Assembly (NCBI GenBank): GCA_026126025.1
Contig: JAHCJZ010000002.1
Coordinates: 248,001 to 312,000 of the forward strand
DNA: 64,000 nt
Reading direction: 5' to 3'
From: Bauldia sp.
Lineage (GTDB): Bacteria > Pseudomonadota > Alphaproteobacteria > Rhizobiales > Kaistiaceae
A program made the translations under genes and the position numbers. The notes under the pieces were generated by a model. It searched no databases. It saw only the letters and a program-made list of their open reading frames with translations, and was not told the DNA's origin. Each line of letters begins with the position of its first letter. Position 1 is the first letter of the stretch. Shown piece by piece: positions 32,563 through 40,884 of the stretch.

Positions 32563-33507
32563 ATGCCCACCTACACCGTCGAAGTCACCTACCACCTGCC
32601 GGTCTACAAGCACCGCACCGTCGAGGCGGCCGACGTCGCCGAGGCCTGCCGCCTCGCGCTCGCCGACGATAATTGGGACGACGCCGAGCGGGACTACGAT
32701 TCGTCGGGTCCCGAGCGCGTCACGGGCGCCTGGCTCGGCGCTGAGGCGTATCAGGGGCCGGAGCTCGTCGGCCATGTCGGTGACGGAGCCGCGGACCAAG
32801 CGGCAGGCTCCGACCGCATCCTCCGAGACGCCGTCGAGGCGATCGTGACCGCGCATCGCGGCGACACGCCCGACGAGGACGATGCCGCGGCAATGGCCGT
32901 GCATGACATGGTCGAAATGCTGCGCGAGGCGCTGGCCGGCGAGCGAACCGTCACCCGGTCGGCGGACTCGAACGCGCTGCAACACGCACTCGCCGCGGTC
33001 CTGCCACTCGCGGTGGCCCACGTCGAGGATTGGGAATCCGGCGCCGCGGATGGGACCTATGCCGACAGCGACGCCCTGCCGGCGGCGCGTGCGGTCGTCG
33101 ATGCTGCCGCCGCGCTGCTCGCCGCGGCGGACGCCCCCGCGCCCGATCCCTACGAGCTCGCCGCGCGCGCCGCGGGCTGGGATCACGGCGGCGACGCCGG
33201 CGGGTTCGTCTATCACCGGCCGACGTGGGGGAGTTGGAAGGCCGCGGCTTCATGGTCCGGCGAGGACGGCATGGAGCCCGACGGCCACGGCGAGCGCTCC
33301 GCCACATACGGGACCTGGCGGGAGTGCTGCGAGGGCGAGGGGATCGATGTGGCCGGCTACTACGAGGCCGCTGCACGAGCGGCGGGCTGGCGGACGGCGG
33401 ACCTGTCTCCCGGAATGATCGTCAACGATTCCCTCGCCGGGCAGGACGGAATGGCACCTGCGGTTTGGTCGTGGAAGGCGGCGGCGGAATATCGCTCCCC
33501 GGCCTAG
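32563..33507 (+). CDS. Phage protein with two related C-terminal modules
   Basis: A 314-residue acidic protein. The N-terminus (MPTYTVEVTYHLPVYKHRTVEAADVAEACRLAL) resembles small phage proteins; the middle is helical (SDRILRDAVEAIVTAHRGD). The C-terminal 110 residues hold two related modules: YELAARAAGWDHG...PTWGSWKAAASW and YEAAARAAGWRTA...VWSWKAAAEY. Its leader contains GGAGACC. No annotated family was recognised. Proteins with repeated AARAAGW...SWKAAA units occur in Hyphomicrobiales prophages. Confidence 0.65.
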   Translation: MPTYTVEVTYHLPVYKHRTVEAADVAEACRLALADDNWDDAERDYDSSGPERVTGAWLGAEAYQGPELVGHVGDGAADQAAGSDRILRDAVEAIVTAHRGDTPDEDDAAAMAVHDMVEMLREALAGERTVTRSADSNALQHALAAVLPLAVAHVEDWESGAADGTYADSDALPAARAVVDAAAALLAAADAPAPDPYELAARAAGWDHGGDAGGFVYHRPTWGSWKAAASWSGEDGMEPDGHGERSATYGTWRECCEGEGIDVAGYYEAAARAAGWRTADLSPGMIVNDSLAGQDGMAPAVWSWKAAAEYRSPA

Positions 33508-33577
33508 CGGTCATCTGACGCGTCGCAGCGGGCCCGGCATCGCGTCCAGGCCCGACACGATGCGCCAGAGCCATCCC

Positions 33578-33593
33578 CGCCGTTCCCGCGGCG
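33578..33593 (+). promoter_or_regulatory. Leader hairpin 4, TTCCCG loop with compensated stem
   Basis: CGCCG/CGGCG stem around the same TTCCCG loop, 22 bases before ATG 33616. Compared with copies 1 and 2 the stem bases differ but pairing is kept, which supports an RNA structure. ACGGAGACC lies between hairpin and start. Confidence 0.7.
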
Positions 33594-33615
33594 AACTCAG
33601 AAACGGAGACCGACG

Positions 33616-33939
33616 ATGACCTACTACCGCCGAGACATCGTGGCGCCGGCGACCCGCCGAGACGGCCTCGCCAATTTCGTGCAGATCATCATCAACCAGA
33701 TCGAGGACGGCGACACCGCCAACGCGCTCCTGACCGCGGTGGACCTCCACAATGACATCGAGTCCGGCATCTATGACAACGCGATGGCCGACGCCGCCGG
33801 CTTCCATCGTCAGGCAGAGGCCTTGGCCGCAAAGCACGCCGCCGAGATCGCCCAGGAGCGTCAGATCGCGCGCGCCGAGGGTGTGCTGTCCGAGCGCCGC
33901 CGCCTGGCCGCCCTGCTGGGACTGGACGACGCGTTGTGA
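33616..33939 (+). CDS. Phage protein of unknown function, coiled-coil C-terminus
   Basis: A 107-residue protein. The N-terminal half (DGLANFVQIIINQIEDGDTANALLTAVDLHNDIES) is helical with a short acidic loop. The C-terminal half is a long charged helix (AEALAAKHAAEIAQERQIARAEGVL) ending in LLGLDDAL. It has a hairpin leader and GGAGACC ribosome-binding site. Small, helical and soluble; the family is not recognised. Confidence 0.65.
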   Translation: MTYYRRDIVAPATRRDGLANFVQIIINQIEDGDTANALLTAVDLHNDIESGIYDNAMADAAGFHRQAEALAAKHAAEIAQERQIARAEGVLSERRRLAALLGLDDAL

Positions 33940-33951
33940 TCGCGGGGAGGT

Positions 33952-33977
33952 GGCCGGGAGGTTCCCGCCTCCCGGCC
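33952..33977 (+). promoter_or_regulatory. Leader hairpin 5, 10-bp stem with TTCCCG loop
   Basis: Arms GGCCGGGAGG and CCTCCCGGCC close the TTCCCG hexaloop. A CCGGAGACC follows at 33993-34001, but no start codon lies directly after it; the next start is ATG 34063. This is the longest stem of the series. Confidence 0.75.
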
Positions 33978-34062
33978 CGGTGCGTATCCCGCCCGGAGAC
34001 CAATCCAAACGGGGCGCGCCGTCCCGCCTATATCGACCACCTGGACAGAGGACACAACGCCG

Positions 34063-34398
34063 ATGCCGACCAATCCCGGGACCACACCACTTGCCGACGC
34101 GCCGATACACGCCAAGGCGCTGAGGTGGCGCACCGAGGTGCTGCGGATGTCCCGCCGCCAGCTCGCGGAGTTGTCCGGCTATTCCGAGTCACGCATCCAG
34201 GAGATGGAGGCAGGATTCAAATGGGCGAGCCGCGGCCGGCGGACACCGATCGATGAGGCCTCCATCCGGCGGTATTGCATGGTGGTCGCGGCCGTCAGCC
34301 TCGGCGTTGAGTTCGATTTCGTGACGCTGTCGCTCGCGCCGACTGCGCCGGTGCGGATCACGATCGGGGTGGGCGAAAATCGATCGTCCACCCCTTGA
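34063..34398 (+). CDS. XRE-family HTH protein
   Basis: A 111-residue protein with a helix-turn-helix (HAKALRWRTEVLRMSRRQLAELSGYSESRIQEMEAGF), then an unusual basic loop KWASRGRRTPIDEASIRRY and a short C-terminal beta part. Such proteins regulate phage gene clusters. It is the last rightward gene of the cluster. The intergenic 34399-34609 downstream holds nothing clear. Confidence 0.75.
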   Translation: MPTNPGTTPLADAPIHAKALRWRTEVLRMSRRQLAELSGYSESRIQEMEAGFKWASRGRRTPIDEASIRRYCMVVAAVSLGVEFDFVTLSLAPTAPVRITIGVGENRSSTP

Positions 34399-34609
34399 CC
34401 GACAGGCTACGATAGCCTCCGAGCACCGCAAGAGCATGGATCACTCTCGTCCTCTACCCGTCGAAAGCCTGAGTCCGTCGAAAACCCGACGCTCGCCGGC
34501 GGGAAATCGTCGCCTCATGCTTTGCTCCTTGGATGGCAGCGGGGAGGAGGAGGCACAGCAAACATGGCCCAACGGGGCACGGACTTTACGGCCTACCTCT
34601 CCCCGCATC

Positions 34610-35629
34610 TCACGCCGCTTCCGCGGTTGATGGTGCGATGGCCCGTCGCCACGCGACCCAGAGGTCGCGTACTAGCGCTTTCTCCATGTAGCGCTGCGCC
34701 CGGCGGTGGATGTGGCCATCGGTCATGTACTCGTCGCCCCTGCCCTTTGGCACCTTGGCCGACGGCACTATCTTCAGCCCGGCGGCAAGCGCCTTCGCCT
34801 TCTCGAACTCCTTCCGGTGCAGATAGATCTCGCGGTAAGGCCCCGCCGTTTTTACCAACACGTCGCCGATGACGAAGATGAAGGAGCGACGCCGCATCGA
34901 GTAGCCGGCGGCGATCCAGTCGGCATCGCTTAGGCCGCCTTTGCGCCAGGTCGATCCTGCGCGGATCACGCCACCTTTCTCAATCGGAGCGAGCCCGAGT
35001 CGCTTCCAGAGATGGCCCTTCTTCGGATAGACGGCGAGGTCACCGGCCTCGGCGACGATGACGCCCAATGAGCGCGCACCGAAGCCGCGGATGGCTTCGC
35101 CCCATGCCGTCCACACCGATAGCGAACGCGCCAGACGCTCCATCGCCTCCGTCGCAAGAGCCTCGATCGAGTCCCATGGTGACCGGCTGACTATGTTCGC
35201 GGAGATGATATCGCGGTGCTCGATATAAGCGGGCTCATCGACCCCGGCCGCCTTGCCCCTTGCCTCCGCCTCGCCAATCTTCACCAACGCGGCGGCCTGA
35301 TCGTTGATGCGCTTCCGCTCCTCGGCCGGCAGGTCGCGACGCCAGCCGAGTTGGGTTCGCAGGTAGGAGCCCAGCGCGAGATTCATCCGCTTGCGCTGGT
35401 CCATCGCGAAGACGCGGCGTCGGTGCCAGGCACGGATCTCGGCGATGGTCGGAGTTAGGTCGCTGGTGGGGGCGCCCGAGGTTGGCAGCCATTCTGCGGC
35501 AGCTAGCGCTGCACAAACGCGCTGGCCTTCCTCGGGCGTTTGGTCGCCGGGCGGCGACGCACAATCACTGGCCTCCAACGAGGCAGAAGTAGTTTGGTCG
35601 CGGCCCGGCATCTCGTGATCACGCGGCAT
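34610..35629 (-). CDS. Early phage protein with IS110/Transposase_20-like HhH segment
   Basis: A 339-residue protein, last gene of the leftward early operon; ATG 35629 overlaps the upstream stop by 11 bases. Residues about 75-155 are helical and basic. The segment IRGFGARSLGVIVAEAGDLAVYPKKGHLWKRLGLAP is strikingly similar in layout to the C-terminal helix-hairpin-helix of IS110-family transposases (VPGIG...AEIGD...AYLGLAP). No N-terminal DEDD RuvC-like catalytic domain was noted, so it is not called a transposase. DNA binding is likely. Confidence 0.6.
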   Translation of the reverse strand: MPRDHEMPGRDQTTSASLEASDCASPPGDQTPEEGQRVCAALAAAEWLPTSGAPTSDLTPTIAEIRAWHRRRVFAMDQRKRMNLALGSYLRTQLGWRRDLPAEERKRINDQAAALVKIGEAEARGKAAGVDEPAYIEHRDIISANIVSRSPWDSIEALATEAMERLARSLSVWTAWGEAIRGFGARSLGVIVAEAGDLAVYPKKGHLWKRLGLAPIEKGGVIRAGSTWRKGGLSDADWIAAGYSMRRRSFIFVIGDVLVKTAGPYREIYLHRKEFEKAKALAAGLKIVPSAKVPKGRGDEYMTDGHIHRRAQRYMEKALVRDLWVAWRRAIAPSTAEAA

Positions 35630-36383
35630 CGGCCACCTCCGCAGCGCGCTGGATGAAGCGCTGAAACTGCTCGGCCTTGATGAGGTCGCGCACCTTCGCC
35701 GACGGATCGGCGTTGGCGATGTGGTTCTTGATCTGGCGAAGGATCGAAGCCTCCTGGGCGTTCTCGAGCCGGAGGCTTTCGAGCTCGGCGAAAGTGACAT
35801 CGCCGATGGCGCGGCCATCGCGAATGCGCCAAGTATCCAACACGGTCTTCGCCGCCCGTCGTTGCACGTCGCGCGCGGCGGCCAACTGCTCCACGGTTGG
35901 GCCAACGCGCCGTGGCGCGAACCGACCGGCACGGTCCCGGTAGGCCACCATTGCTTCGGGGCGAGATGGTCCGCGAGCGGAGGGCACGCCTGCTGGGGCC
36001 TTGCCGGCAACTGCATCTAAGCCCTCCTGCTCGCGGTTGGGTGAGGACGGGGAGGCGGGCGCCACCTGGCCTTGCGGCAACTGCACGATGGCCTCCCCGT
36101 CCTCGTCGGGTTGCCCGGCGGCGGCACCCAACCCTTGGCCTTGCGGCAAGAACACAGTGGCCGAGCCGGGCAATTTCATGTCGGCGGCGACGCCGAGCAC
36201 GTAGCTCAGCGCCAGCGCCATTCTGATCTCTCGATTTGTGGCGGCGATATCGGCGAGACGCCCTGCGGCCTTCACCGGATCACCGCGCTCCGCCAGCAAC
36301 GTGCTGGCTTCAGTGTAGAGCTTCGCTGAAGCCGTATCGATTCCGGCGGCCCGCATCGCTGCGGCCATTGCTGTCTCAGTCAT
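35619..36383 (-). CDS. Early phage protein of unknown function
   Basis: A 254-residue protein. The N-terminal region is helical (AKLYTEASTLLAERGDPVKAAGRL), residues about 75-150 are a Pro/Gln-rich disordered linker with two LPQGQ motifs, and the C-terminal 100 residues are helical (VRDLIKAEQFQRFIQRAAEVADAA). ATGA coupling with the upstream gene and an 11-base overlap with the downstream gene support it. No family was recognised. Confidence 0.6.
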   Translation of the reverse strand: MTETAMAAAMRAAGIDTASAKLYTEASTLLAERGDPVKAAGRLADIAATNREIRMALALSYVLGVAADMKLPGSATVFLPQGQGLGAAAGQPDEDGEAIVQLPQGQVAPASPSSPNREQEGLDAVAGKAPAGVPSARGPSRPEAMVAYRDRAGRFAPRRVGPTVEQLAAARDVQRRAAKTVLDTWRIRDGRAIGDVTFAELESLRLENAQEASILRQIKNHIANADPSAKVRDLIKAEQFQRFIQRAAEVADAA

Positions 36384-37312
36384 TGTGCTTTGCCCTTTCG
36401 CTTCGAGTATGTGACGCCGCGGCGATCGGCGTGGGCGACCTTGCCCGGCGCGATGGTGCGGCGATGCGGGCCGGCGGTCTTGGCCGGGACTGGCTCGGTT
36501 TCCTCGGCCATCCAGTGCAGCGGGTGCTTGACGAGCGGCTTCCGCTCCTCATCGGCTTCACCGCTCGCTGCCGCGGCCGCGCGGCGCTCCGCCGCGGCCT
36601 GGCGACCCGCCCGCGCGAGACCTCGCCCCAGCGCAATCAGCGCTTCGCGGAGCCGGATGCCGATTGTCTCCTTTTCCCGGCGCGTCGGGGTCGGCCCGTA
36701 GAGTCGTTTCGCCGTCTCGACGATGGTGTGGCCCTCGCCGACAATGAGGTGGAGGACGGCGCCGTCCTGGTCGCCGAGGATCCTCGAGGCGAGGTTGATG
36801 ATGGCGGCGCCCTCTACCTCTCGAGGCGAGAGTGGGCGGCCGACGTCGCCGCCGCCCCCGACGCGATCCGGGTTCAGCGTGCCCTGCAGCGAGGCATGGC
36901 AGGCGTCCCAGGCGTCACGATAACGATCCGCGGCGAACTGTTGGCTGACGTCGAGGTCACCGCGCCGGATCAGGAAGGTGATGGTGTCGGTCGGGCCCCG
37001 GGAGACTGGCTTCCGCCGCGCGGCCTTCGTCGCGGCTTTCGCCTTGGCCTTGTCGACGAACTTCTGCTCGGCTTGGTGGTCGCTCCACGTCTTCGCGCGG
37101 CGCGCCATCTCCCTCGTCATCAGCTCGAGCCAGAGGGCGTTGGCCTGTCGCCATGCGAGATCGTGCCCGGGCTCCCGGCACGCCGTAGCGGCGATGTTGC
37201 GATCGAGGTGGCGGCGGACCGAGCGGAGGACCGCCGGCCAATCCCACACCGGGATCTCGCGCCGGATCCGATCTGCGACTCGAGCCAGCCATCGCGTGCG
37301 CCGGGCGCCCAT
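36380..37312 (-). CDS. Early phage protein with C-terminal sigma-like helices
   Basis: A 310-residue protein starting in an ATGA overlap with dnaB. The middle has FLIRRGDLDVSQQFAADRYRDAWDACH, and residues about 190-260 (LSPREVEGAAIINLASRILGDQDGAVLHLIVGEGHTIVETAKRLYG) look like a helix-turn-helix preceded by linking helices, reminiscent of phage late regulators and DUF6456-type proteins. The C-terminus is basic. A role in transcription control is a guess from this pattern; replication linkage comes from position. Confidence 0.6.
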   Translation of the reverse strand: MGARRTRWLARVADRIRREIPVWDWPAVLRSVRRHLDRNIAATACREPGHDLAWRQANALWLELMTREMARRAKTWSDHQAEQKFVDKAKAKAATKAARRKPVSRGPTDTITFLIRRGDLDVSQQFAADRYRDAWDACHASLQGTLNPDRVGGGGDVGRPLSPREVEGAAIINLASRILGDQDGAVLHLIVGEGHTIVETAKRLYGPTPTRREKETIGIRLREALIALGRGLARAGRQAAAERRAAAAASGEADEERKPLVKHPLHWMAEETEPVPAKTAGPHRRTIAPGKVAHADRRGVTYSKRKGKAQ

Positions 37313-38706
37313 CACAGCAGCTCCGGCTGGGCGTTGCTGACGAAGCGGGTGAATCGGGCCTCGCGGATGACGTGCTCGCCGATGTCGGGCTGCGAGAACC
37401 GTGTCTTGAGGCCGATCAACTCGGCCTTGCCGCGCACCGTGTTGAGACGCGCCTCCATCTGACCGAGGCGATCCGCCTTCACGCGACCGCGGCTCAGCCT
37501 GATCTGCTGCTCCAGCGCCCGTTCCTCGACGTAGATCGCCATGATGGTGTCGAAGGACTCGGCGGCGCCCTTCCCGCCGTATATGTCCGGCAGAATCGGG
37601 CGGGAGTCCTCCCGCTTGTCCCCCTCCGAGTTCCGCTGCATCAGGACGATGCCGGCGCAGCCGGTGGCAAGGTTCAGCGCCTTGAGGTCGCCGAAGACCT
37701 GGTTGACGCCTTCGGCGAGACCGGACCGGCGATCGTCGAAAGTGACCCGCTTGGCGTGGTCGAGAATCCATAGGGCGCGGCGGTCACCGTGGCGACGCTT
37801 GAAGGATCGCACCATGGTGGCGATCTGGCGCGCTGTGGGGCGGAGGATACGGCGGATCTGGATCGGCAGTCGCTTCAGATCGCGGCTCGCCTGATGGACG
37901 GCGGAGAACTCCTCCTTCGAGATCCGCCCTCGGCGCAGCGCCGACGACTCGATGGACAGCATCTGCGAATTGATCTGGCGGTAGCAGTCCTCCGGCGGCT
38001 GATCGCCGGAGAGAAAGAGCACCGGGACGCCACGCTGCGCAGCGGCGACCGCCTGCTGAAGCGCGAAGCTCGTCTTTCCGCCCGCGGTGTCGGCGAGGAT
38101 GCCGATCAGCCACTCATACTCGACGTCGTCCCCGGTTACGCGGCCGGCCTCCGGAATGAACCACGGGATGCCATCGCTCCGTCCCGCCGCATGAGCGCGG
38201 GAGACCTGATCCAGCATGCGCTCGATAGCGGCGTCGGTCGATCCGGCGCGATCCGATTCCAGGGTCTCCGCGATCCCGGTGACCTCCGCGATCGACTCCT
38301 CGAGGCGCGTGATCGCCGAATCGTTGCTGTCCTTCGTCGACTCCTTCAGCAGGCGGTCGCCGAGGCGCGCCATCTGGCGCCGCGCCCAGTGCTCGGAGAG
38401 GTCGTCGAGTAGATCGGCGGCGACGGCATTGTCGGCCTCCTCGACGATCAGCGTCGCGAGATAGCCCTCGGGCGAGACGCCATCCTCCTCGTCGACGGCA
38501 AGGAAGGACAGTATCGACGGCGTCACGATCTCCCGCCCGGCTTCGGCGAGGCGATGCATAACGGTGACGATGCGGCGGTGCAGCGGGCCGACAAAGATCT
38601 CTGGCCGGAACCTCGCCTTGTGCTCCCAGAAGATGTTGGGATCCCGCATCGCGGCGCCGAGCACCGCACGCTCACCCGGGATGTTCTCGAGCGCGAGCCG
38701 GGCCAT
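37312..38706 (-). CDS. Replicative DNA helicase, DnaB-like
   Basis: A 464-residue RecA-fold helicase. The N-terminal DnaB domain (ERAVLGAAMRDPNIFWEHK), the linker, then Walker A ADTAGGKTSFA (residues 205-215, Lys211) and the Walker B region WILDHAKRV are present. The C-terminal motif (IVLMQRNSEGDKREDSRPILPDIYGGKGAAESFDTIMAIY) corresponds to DnaB motifs H3/H4. It unwinds the phage fork with the adjacent primase. It overlaps both neighbours by one to three bases. Confidence 0.92.
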   Translation of the reverse strand: MARLALENIPGERAVLGAAMRDPNIFWEHKARFRPEIFVGPLHRRIVTVMHRLAEAGREIVTPSILSFLAVDEEDGVSPEGYLATLIVEEADNAVAADLLDDLSEHWARRQMARLGDRLLKESTKDSNDSAITRLEESIAEVTGIAETLESDRAGSTDAAIERMLDQVSRAHAAGRSDGIPWFIPEAGRVTGDDVEYEWLIGILADTAGGKTSFALQQAVAAAQRGVPVLFLSGDQPPEDCYRQINSQMLSIESSALRRGRISKEEFSAVHQASRDLKRLPIQIRRILRPTARQIATMVRSFKRRHGDRRALWILDHAKRVTFDDRRSGLAEGVNQVFGDLKALNLATGCAGIVLMQRNSEGDKREDSRPILPDIYGGKGAAESFDTIMAIYVEERALEQQIRLSRGRVKADRLGQMEARLNTVRGKAELIGLKTRFSQPDIGEHVIREARFTRFVSNAQPELL

Positions 38707-39791
38707 CAGGCCGCCCTCCGCGTCGCCACATAGACGTCGAGGAAATCGCGCCCCAGGCTTGGCGGGTCCTGCATCACGCAGCGCCGGCCGGCCGCGGTCT
38801 CTTTCGCGACGCGCGCTTCGGCGGCGCGGCGGCCTGGCGCCGGGTCGATGACCTCGCGTCCGTCACTCCGCCTCTTGATGCGATCGCTGTCGCCGTCCGG
38901 CCACACGCGCTCCAACGGTGTTTCATGTGAAACATCGAAGTCCTGCATGAGCGACGTCGAGAGCGTGGCGACGATGGTCTCGCGTCCACCAAGAATCCCG
39001 ACGATGCCGAGCCCGGTCTCGACGCCCTCGCAGGTGTTGAGGATTCCGGAGCGCGGACCGAGCCACACGCCGCCGCCGGCGCAGGGACCCTTGCCGAGCT
39101 TCGGGTTGACGACGGGCGCCTTCCCCGAGCCGTCCGGCTTCAGGAAGATGCGCCACAGGCCGCGGAACTGCCCCGTGTGGTGCTGGACGGCGCAGACCAG
39201 CGCCGGGAGGACCGGGCCATCCTTGGTGACCTCGCCGGCGTCGTTGAACGGGTAGGACAGGCCCGGGTGGCAGCGCAGCACGTTGCTGTACGGCGTGAGG
39301 TCGAAGTCGATGCCGCGGCCGCGAAGGTATGACTCCGCGACGCTGCCGATCAGCGGCCGCGCTTCCCTCCACCAGCGATATGCGGTCTCGCGAGCGGTTT
39401 CTTTTTTGCGCTCCTCGCGCTGTGCTTCGGCGGCGCGCTTGCGCTCGGATTCGGCGCGTCGCCGCCGCGCGCGCTCCTCAGCGGCCGGGTCGACCCCGGC
39501 GCTTCGCCCGTCCGGAGGCTGCTCGCCGGTGATCCACGCCACCGCGCCGACGAAATCGTAGCCCTGGACGTGCTCCACCATGGCGATGACGTCGCCGCCC
39601 TGGGCGCCGCGGCAGTTGAAGACCCGCTTCGCCGGGTTGATCGAGAAGCGATCCTTGCCGCCGCAGCTCGGGCACGGCCCGACCCACTCGCGGCCAGTCC
39701 GGCGGAGCTTCGCGCCCAGGCGCGTCGCCGCCGACAGAATGTCGACCTCGCGGGCCCGGCTCACCCAATCATCGAAGGCCGGCGTCCTCAT
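38706..39791 (-). CDS. DNA primase/Toprim protein with CHC2 zinc finger
   Basis: A 361-residue protein: an N-terminal zinc finger (GPCPSCGGKDRFSINPAKRVFNCRGAQGGD, Cys40, Cys43, Cys60), a charged helical linker (about residues 105-140) and a Toprim-like region (GILNTCEGVETGLGIVGILGG) with Asp motifs near WPDGDSD. The overall layout matches phage DnaG-like primases. It is coupled to the TSCPD gene upstream and the DnaB-like gene downstream, forming the replication pair. Confidence 0.9.
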   Translation of the reverse strand: MRTPAFDDWVSRAREVDILSAATRLGAKLRRTGREWVGPCPSCGGKDRFSINPAKRVFNCRGAQGGDVIAMVEHVQGYDFVGAVAWITGEQPPDGRSAGVDPAAEERARRRRAESERKRAAEAQREERKKETARETAYRWWREARPLIGSVAESYLRGRGIDFDLTPYSNVLRCHPGLSYPFNDAGEVTKDGPVLPALVCAVQHHTGQFRGLWRIFLKPDGSGKAPVVNPKLGKGPCAGGGVWLGPRSGILNTCEGVETGLGIVGILGGRETIVATLSTSLMQDFDVSHETPLERVWPDGDSDRIKRRSDGREVIDPAPGRRAAEARVAKETAAGRRCVMQDPPSLGRDFLDVYVATRRAA

Positions 39792-40126
39792 GCCGGCACC
39801 GACGTTTCGGTCTCTTCAGGGATGATCAACAGCGCCGCGTCGAGGACCGCGCCCATGATCCCTTGCGGCGAGCCGTCCTCGTTCCGCGGCATTGCGTCCG
39901 CCATGCCCTCGATGTCGCCGCCGAACTGCAGGAGAAGTGACGCCAGGACCGCGGCCTCGTTGGCGACGATCTGGGAATCGCTGCCGGCTTTGGTTGAGGT
40001 GACGAAGATCTCGCCCAGGCGACCGTCATCGTGGAATCCGAGCGCGACCGTGTAGCGGCGCAGGTTGTGCTCGACCTCGAAGTTCAGAGCACCGCGGCGG
40101 GCGGGGAGGCGCTGGCGGTCGGTCAT
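39788..40126 (-). CDS. TSCPD-domain protein (NrdJ C-terminal-like)
   Basis: A 112-residue protein with the TSCPD-type core: LGEIFVTSTKAGSDSQIVANEAAVLASLLLQFGGDIEGMADAM. This domain forms the C-terminal part of class II ribonucleotide reductases, where it acts in the redox/regulatory region; free-standing phage copies occur. No full reductase is encoded nearby in the window. The gene overlaps the NUMOD-like gene and the primase gene by four bases. A nucleotide-metabolism link is plausible, but no catalytic residues are visible. Confidence 0.75.
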   Translation of the reverse strand: MTDRQRLPARRGALNFEVEHNLRRYTVALGFHDDGRLGEIFVTSTKAGSDSQIVANEAAVLASLLLQFGGDIEGMADAMPRNEDGSPQGIMGAVLDAALLIIPEETETSVPA

Positions 40127-40884
40127 GCGGCGGACCCTCGCGCTGCCGCATCTCTTTTCGCCCGGCGGCGCTCGGCGGCCCGCTGGACGGCGATCTGGCT
40201 CATCTTCTCCCGGTATTCAGGATCGGCCCAACGGCGCTTCATCGCTTCCGACATGCGCTCCTTGGCCGCGCTCATCCCCGCGAGCGTCTTCGTCCGGTAT
40301 TCCTCATCCTCAGCCCACTGCCGGCGCCTCAAATCCGAGTAGTATTTGCGGCGTTCCTGCGTGCCGTTTGCCCGCTGGATGCCGACCGACAACTTTGCTC
40401 GCATGACCGGATCGGACCAGCGCTCGCGATTCTGTTCCGCCAGCCGCTCACGTTCGCCCGGACGGGACCAGCGTCGCTTGTTGAATGCCGCCGCCCGCGC
40501 CTTCGCCTGTGGCGTCGCTCGCTCAGCGCGGATGCCTTCGCTCCGCCTCGCTCTCGTGTCGCCGTTCTTCCATGACCAGGCGATTCCGCACGACCGCGAA
40601 CAGCATTGGCGCCTCGACTTCTTCGGTCGCTCGAATTCGCGATAGCAGTTGCGGCAGGACATGATCGCCGCGTCGAACGGCACGAGGTAGAGCGTCCGGC
40701 CGCCCTTGCGCCGCACGGCCTTGGCGCGGCCCGCAGTGTCGAGGTCGAGGAATGCCTCGCGCACGAAGCCGGGCTGCACTCCAAGCCAGATCACGACCTC
40801 CGCAACCGTCGCGCCGAGCGGTTTATCGGCAAGGATGGCGGGGAGCACCGACAGCACTTCATCGGCGAGGCTCGGCCCGCTCAT
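40123..40884 (-). CDS. Zinc-finger protein with NUMOD3-like repeats
   Basis: A 253-residue basic protein starting in an ATGA overlap at 40884. The N-terminal 60 residues form a winged helix (LADEVLSVLPAILADKPLGATVAEVV), followed by a zinc finger (CRNCYREFERPKKSRRQCCSRSCGIAW) and then repeated RRW(S/A)DP(E/V)xRxKxS units, as in NUMOD3 DNA-binding motifs of homing nucleases. No HNH or GIY-YIG catalytic domain is present, so it is a DNA-binding protein of unknown role. Confidence 0.65.
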   Translation of the reverse strand: MSGPSLADEVLSVLPAILADKPLGATVAEVVIWLGVQPGFVREAFLDLDTAGRAKAVRRKGGRTLYLVPFDAAIMSCRNCYREFERPKKSRRQCCSRSCGIAWSWKNGDTRARRSEGIRAERATPQAKARAAAFNKRRWSRPGERERLAEQNRERWSDPVMRAKLSVGIQRANGTQERRKYYSDLRRRQWAEDEEYRTKTLAGMSAAKERMSEAMKRRWADPEYREKMSQIAVQRAAERRRAKRDAAARGSAA

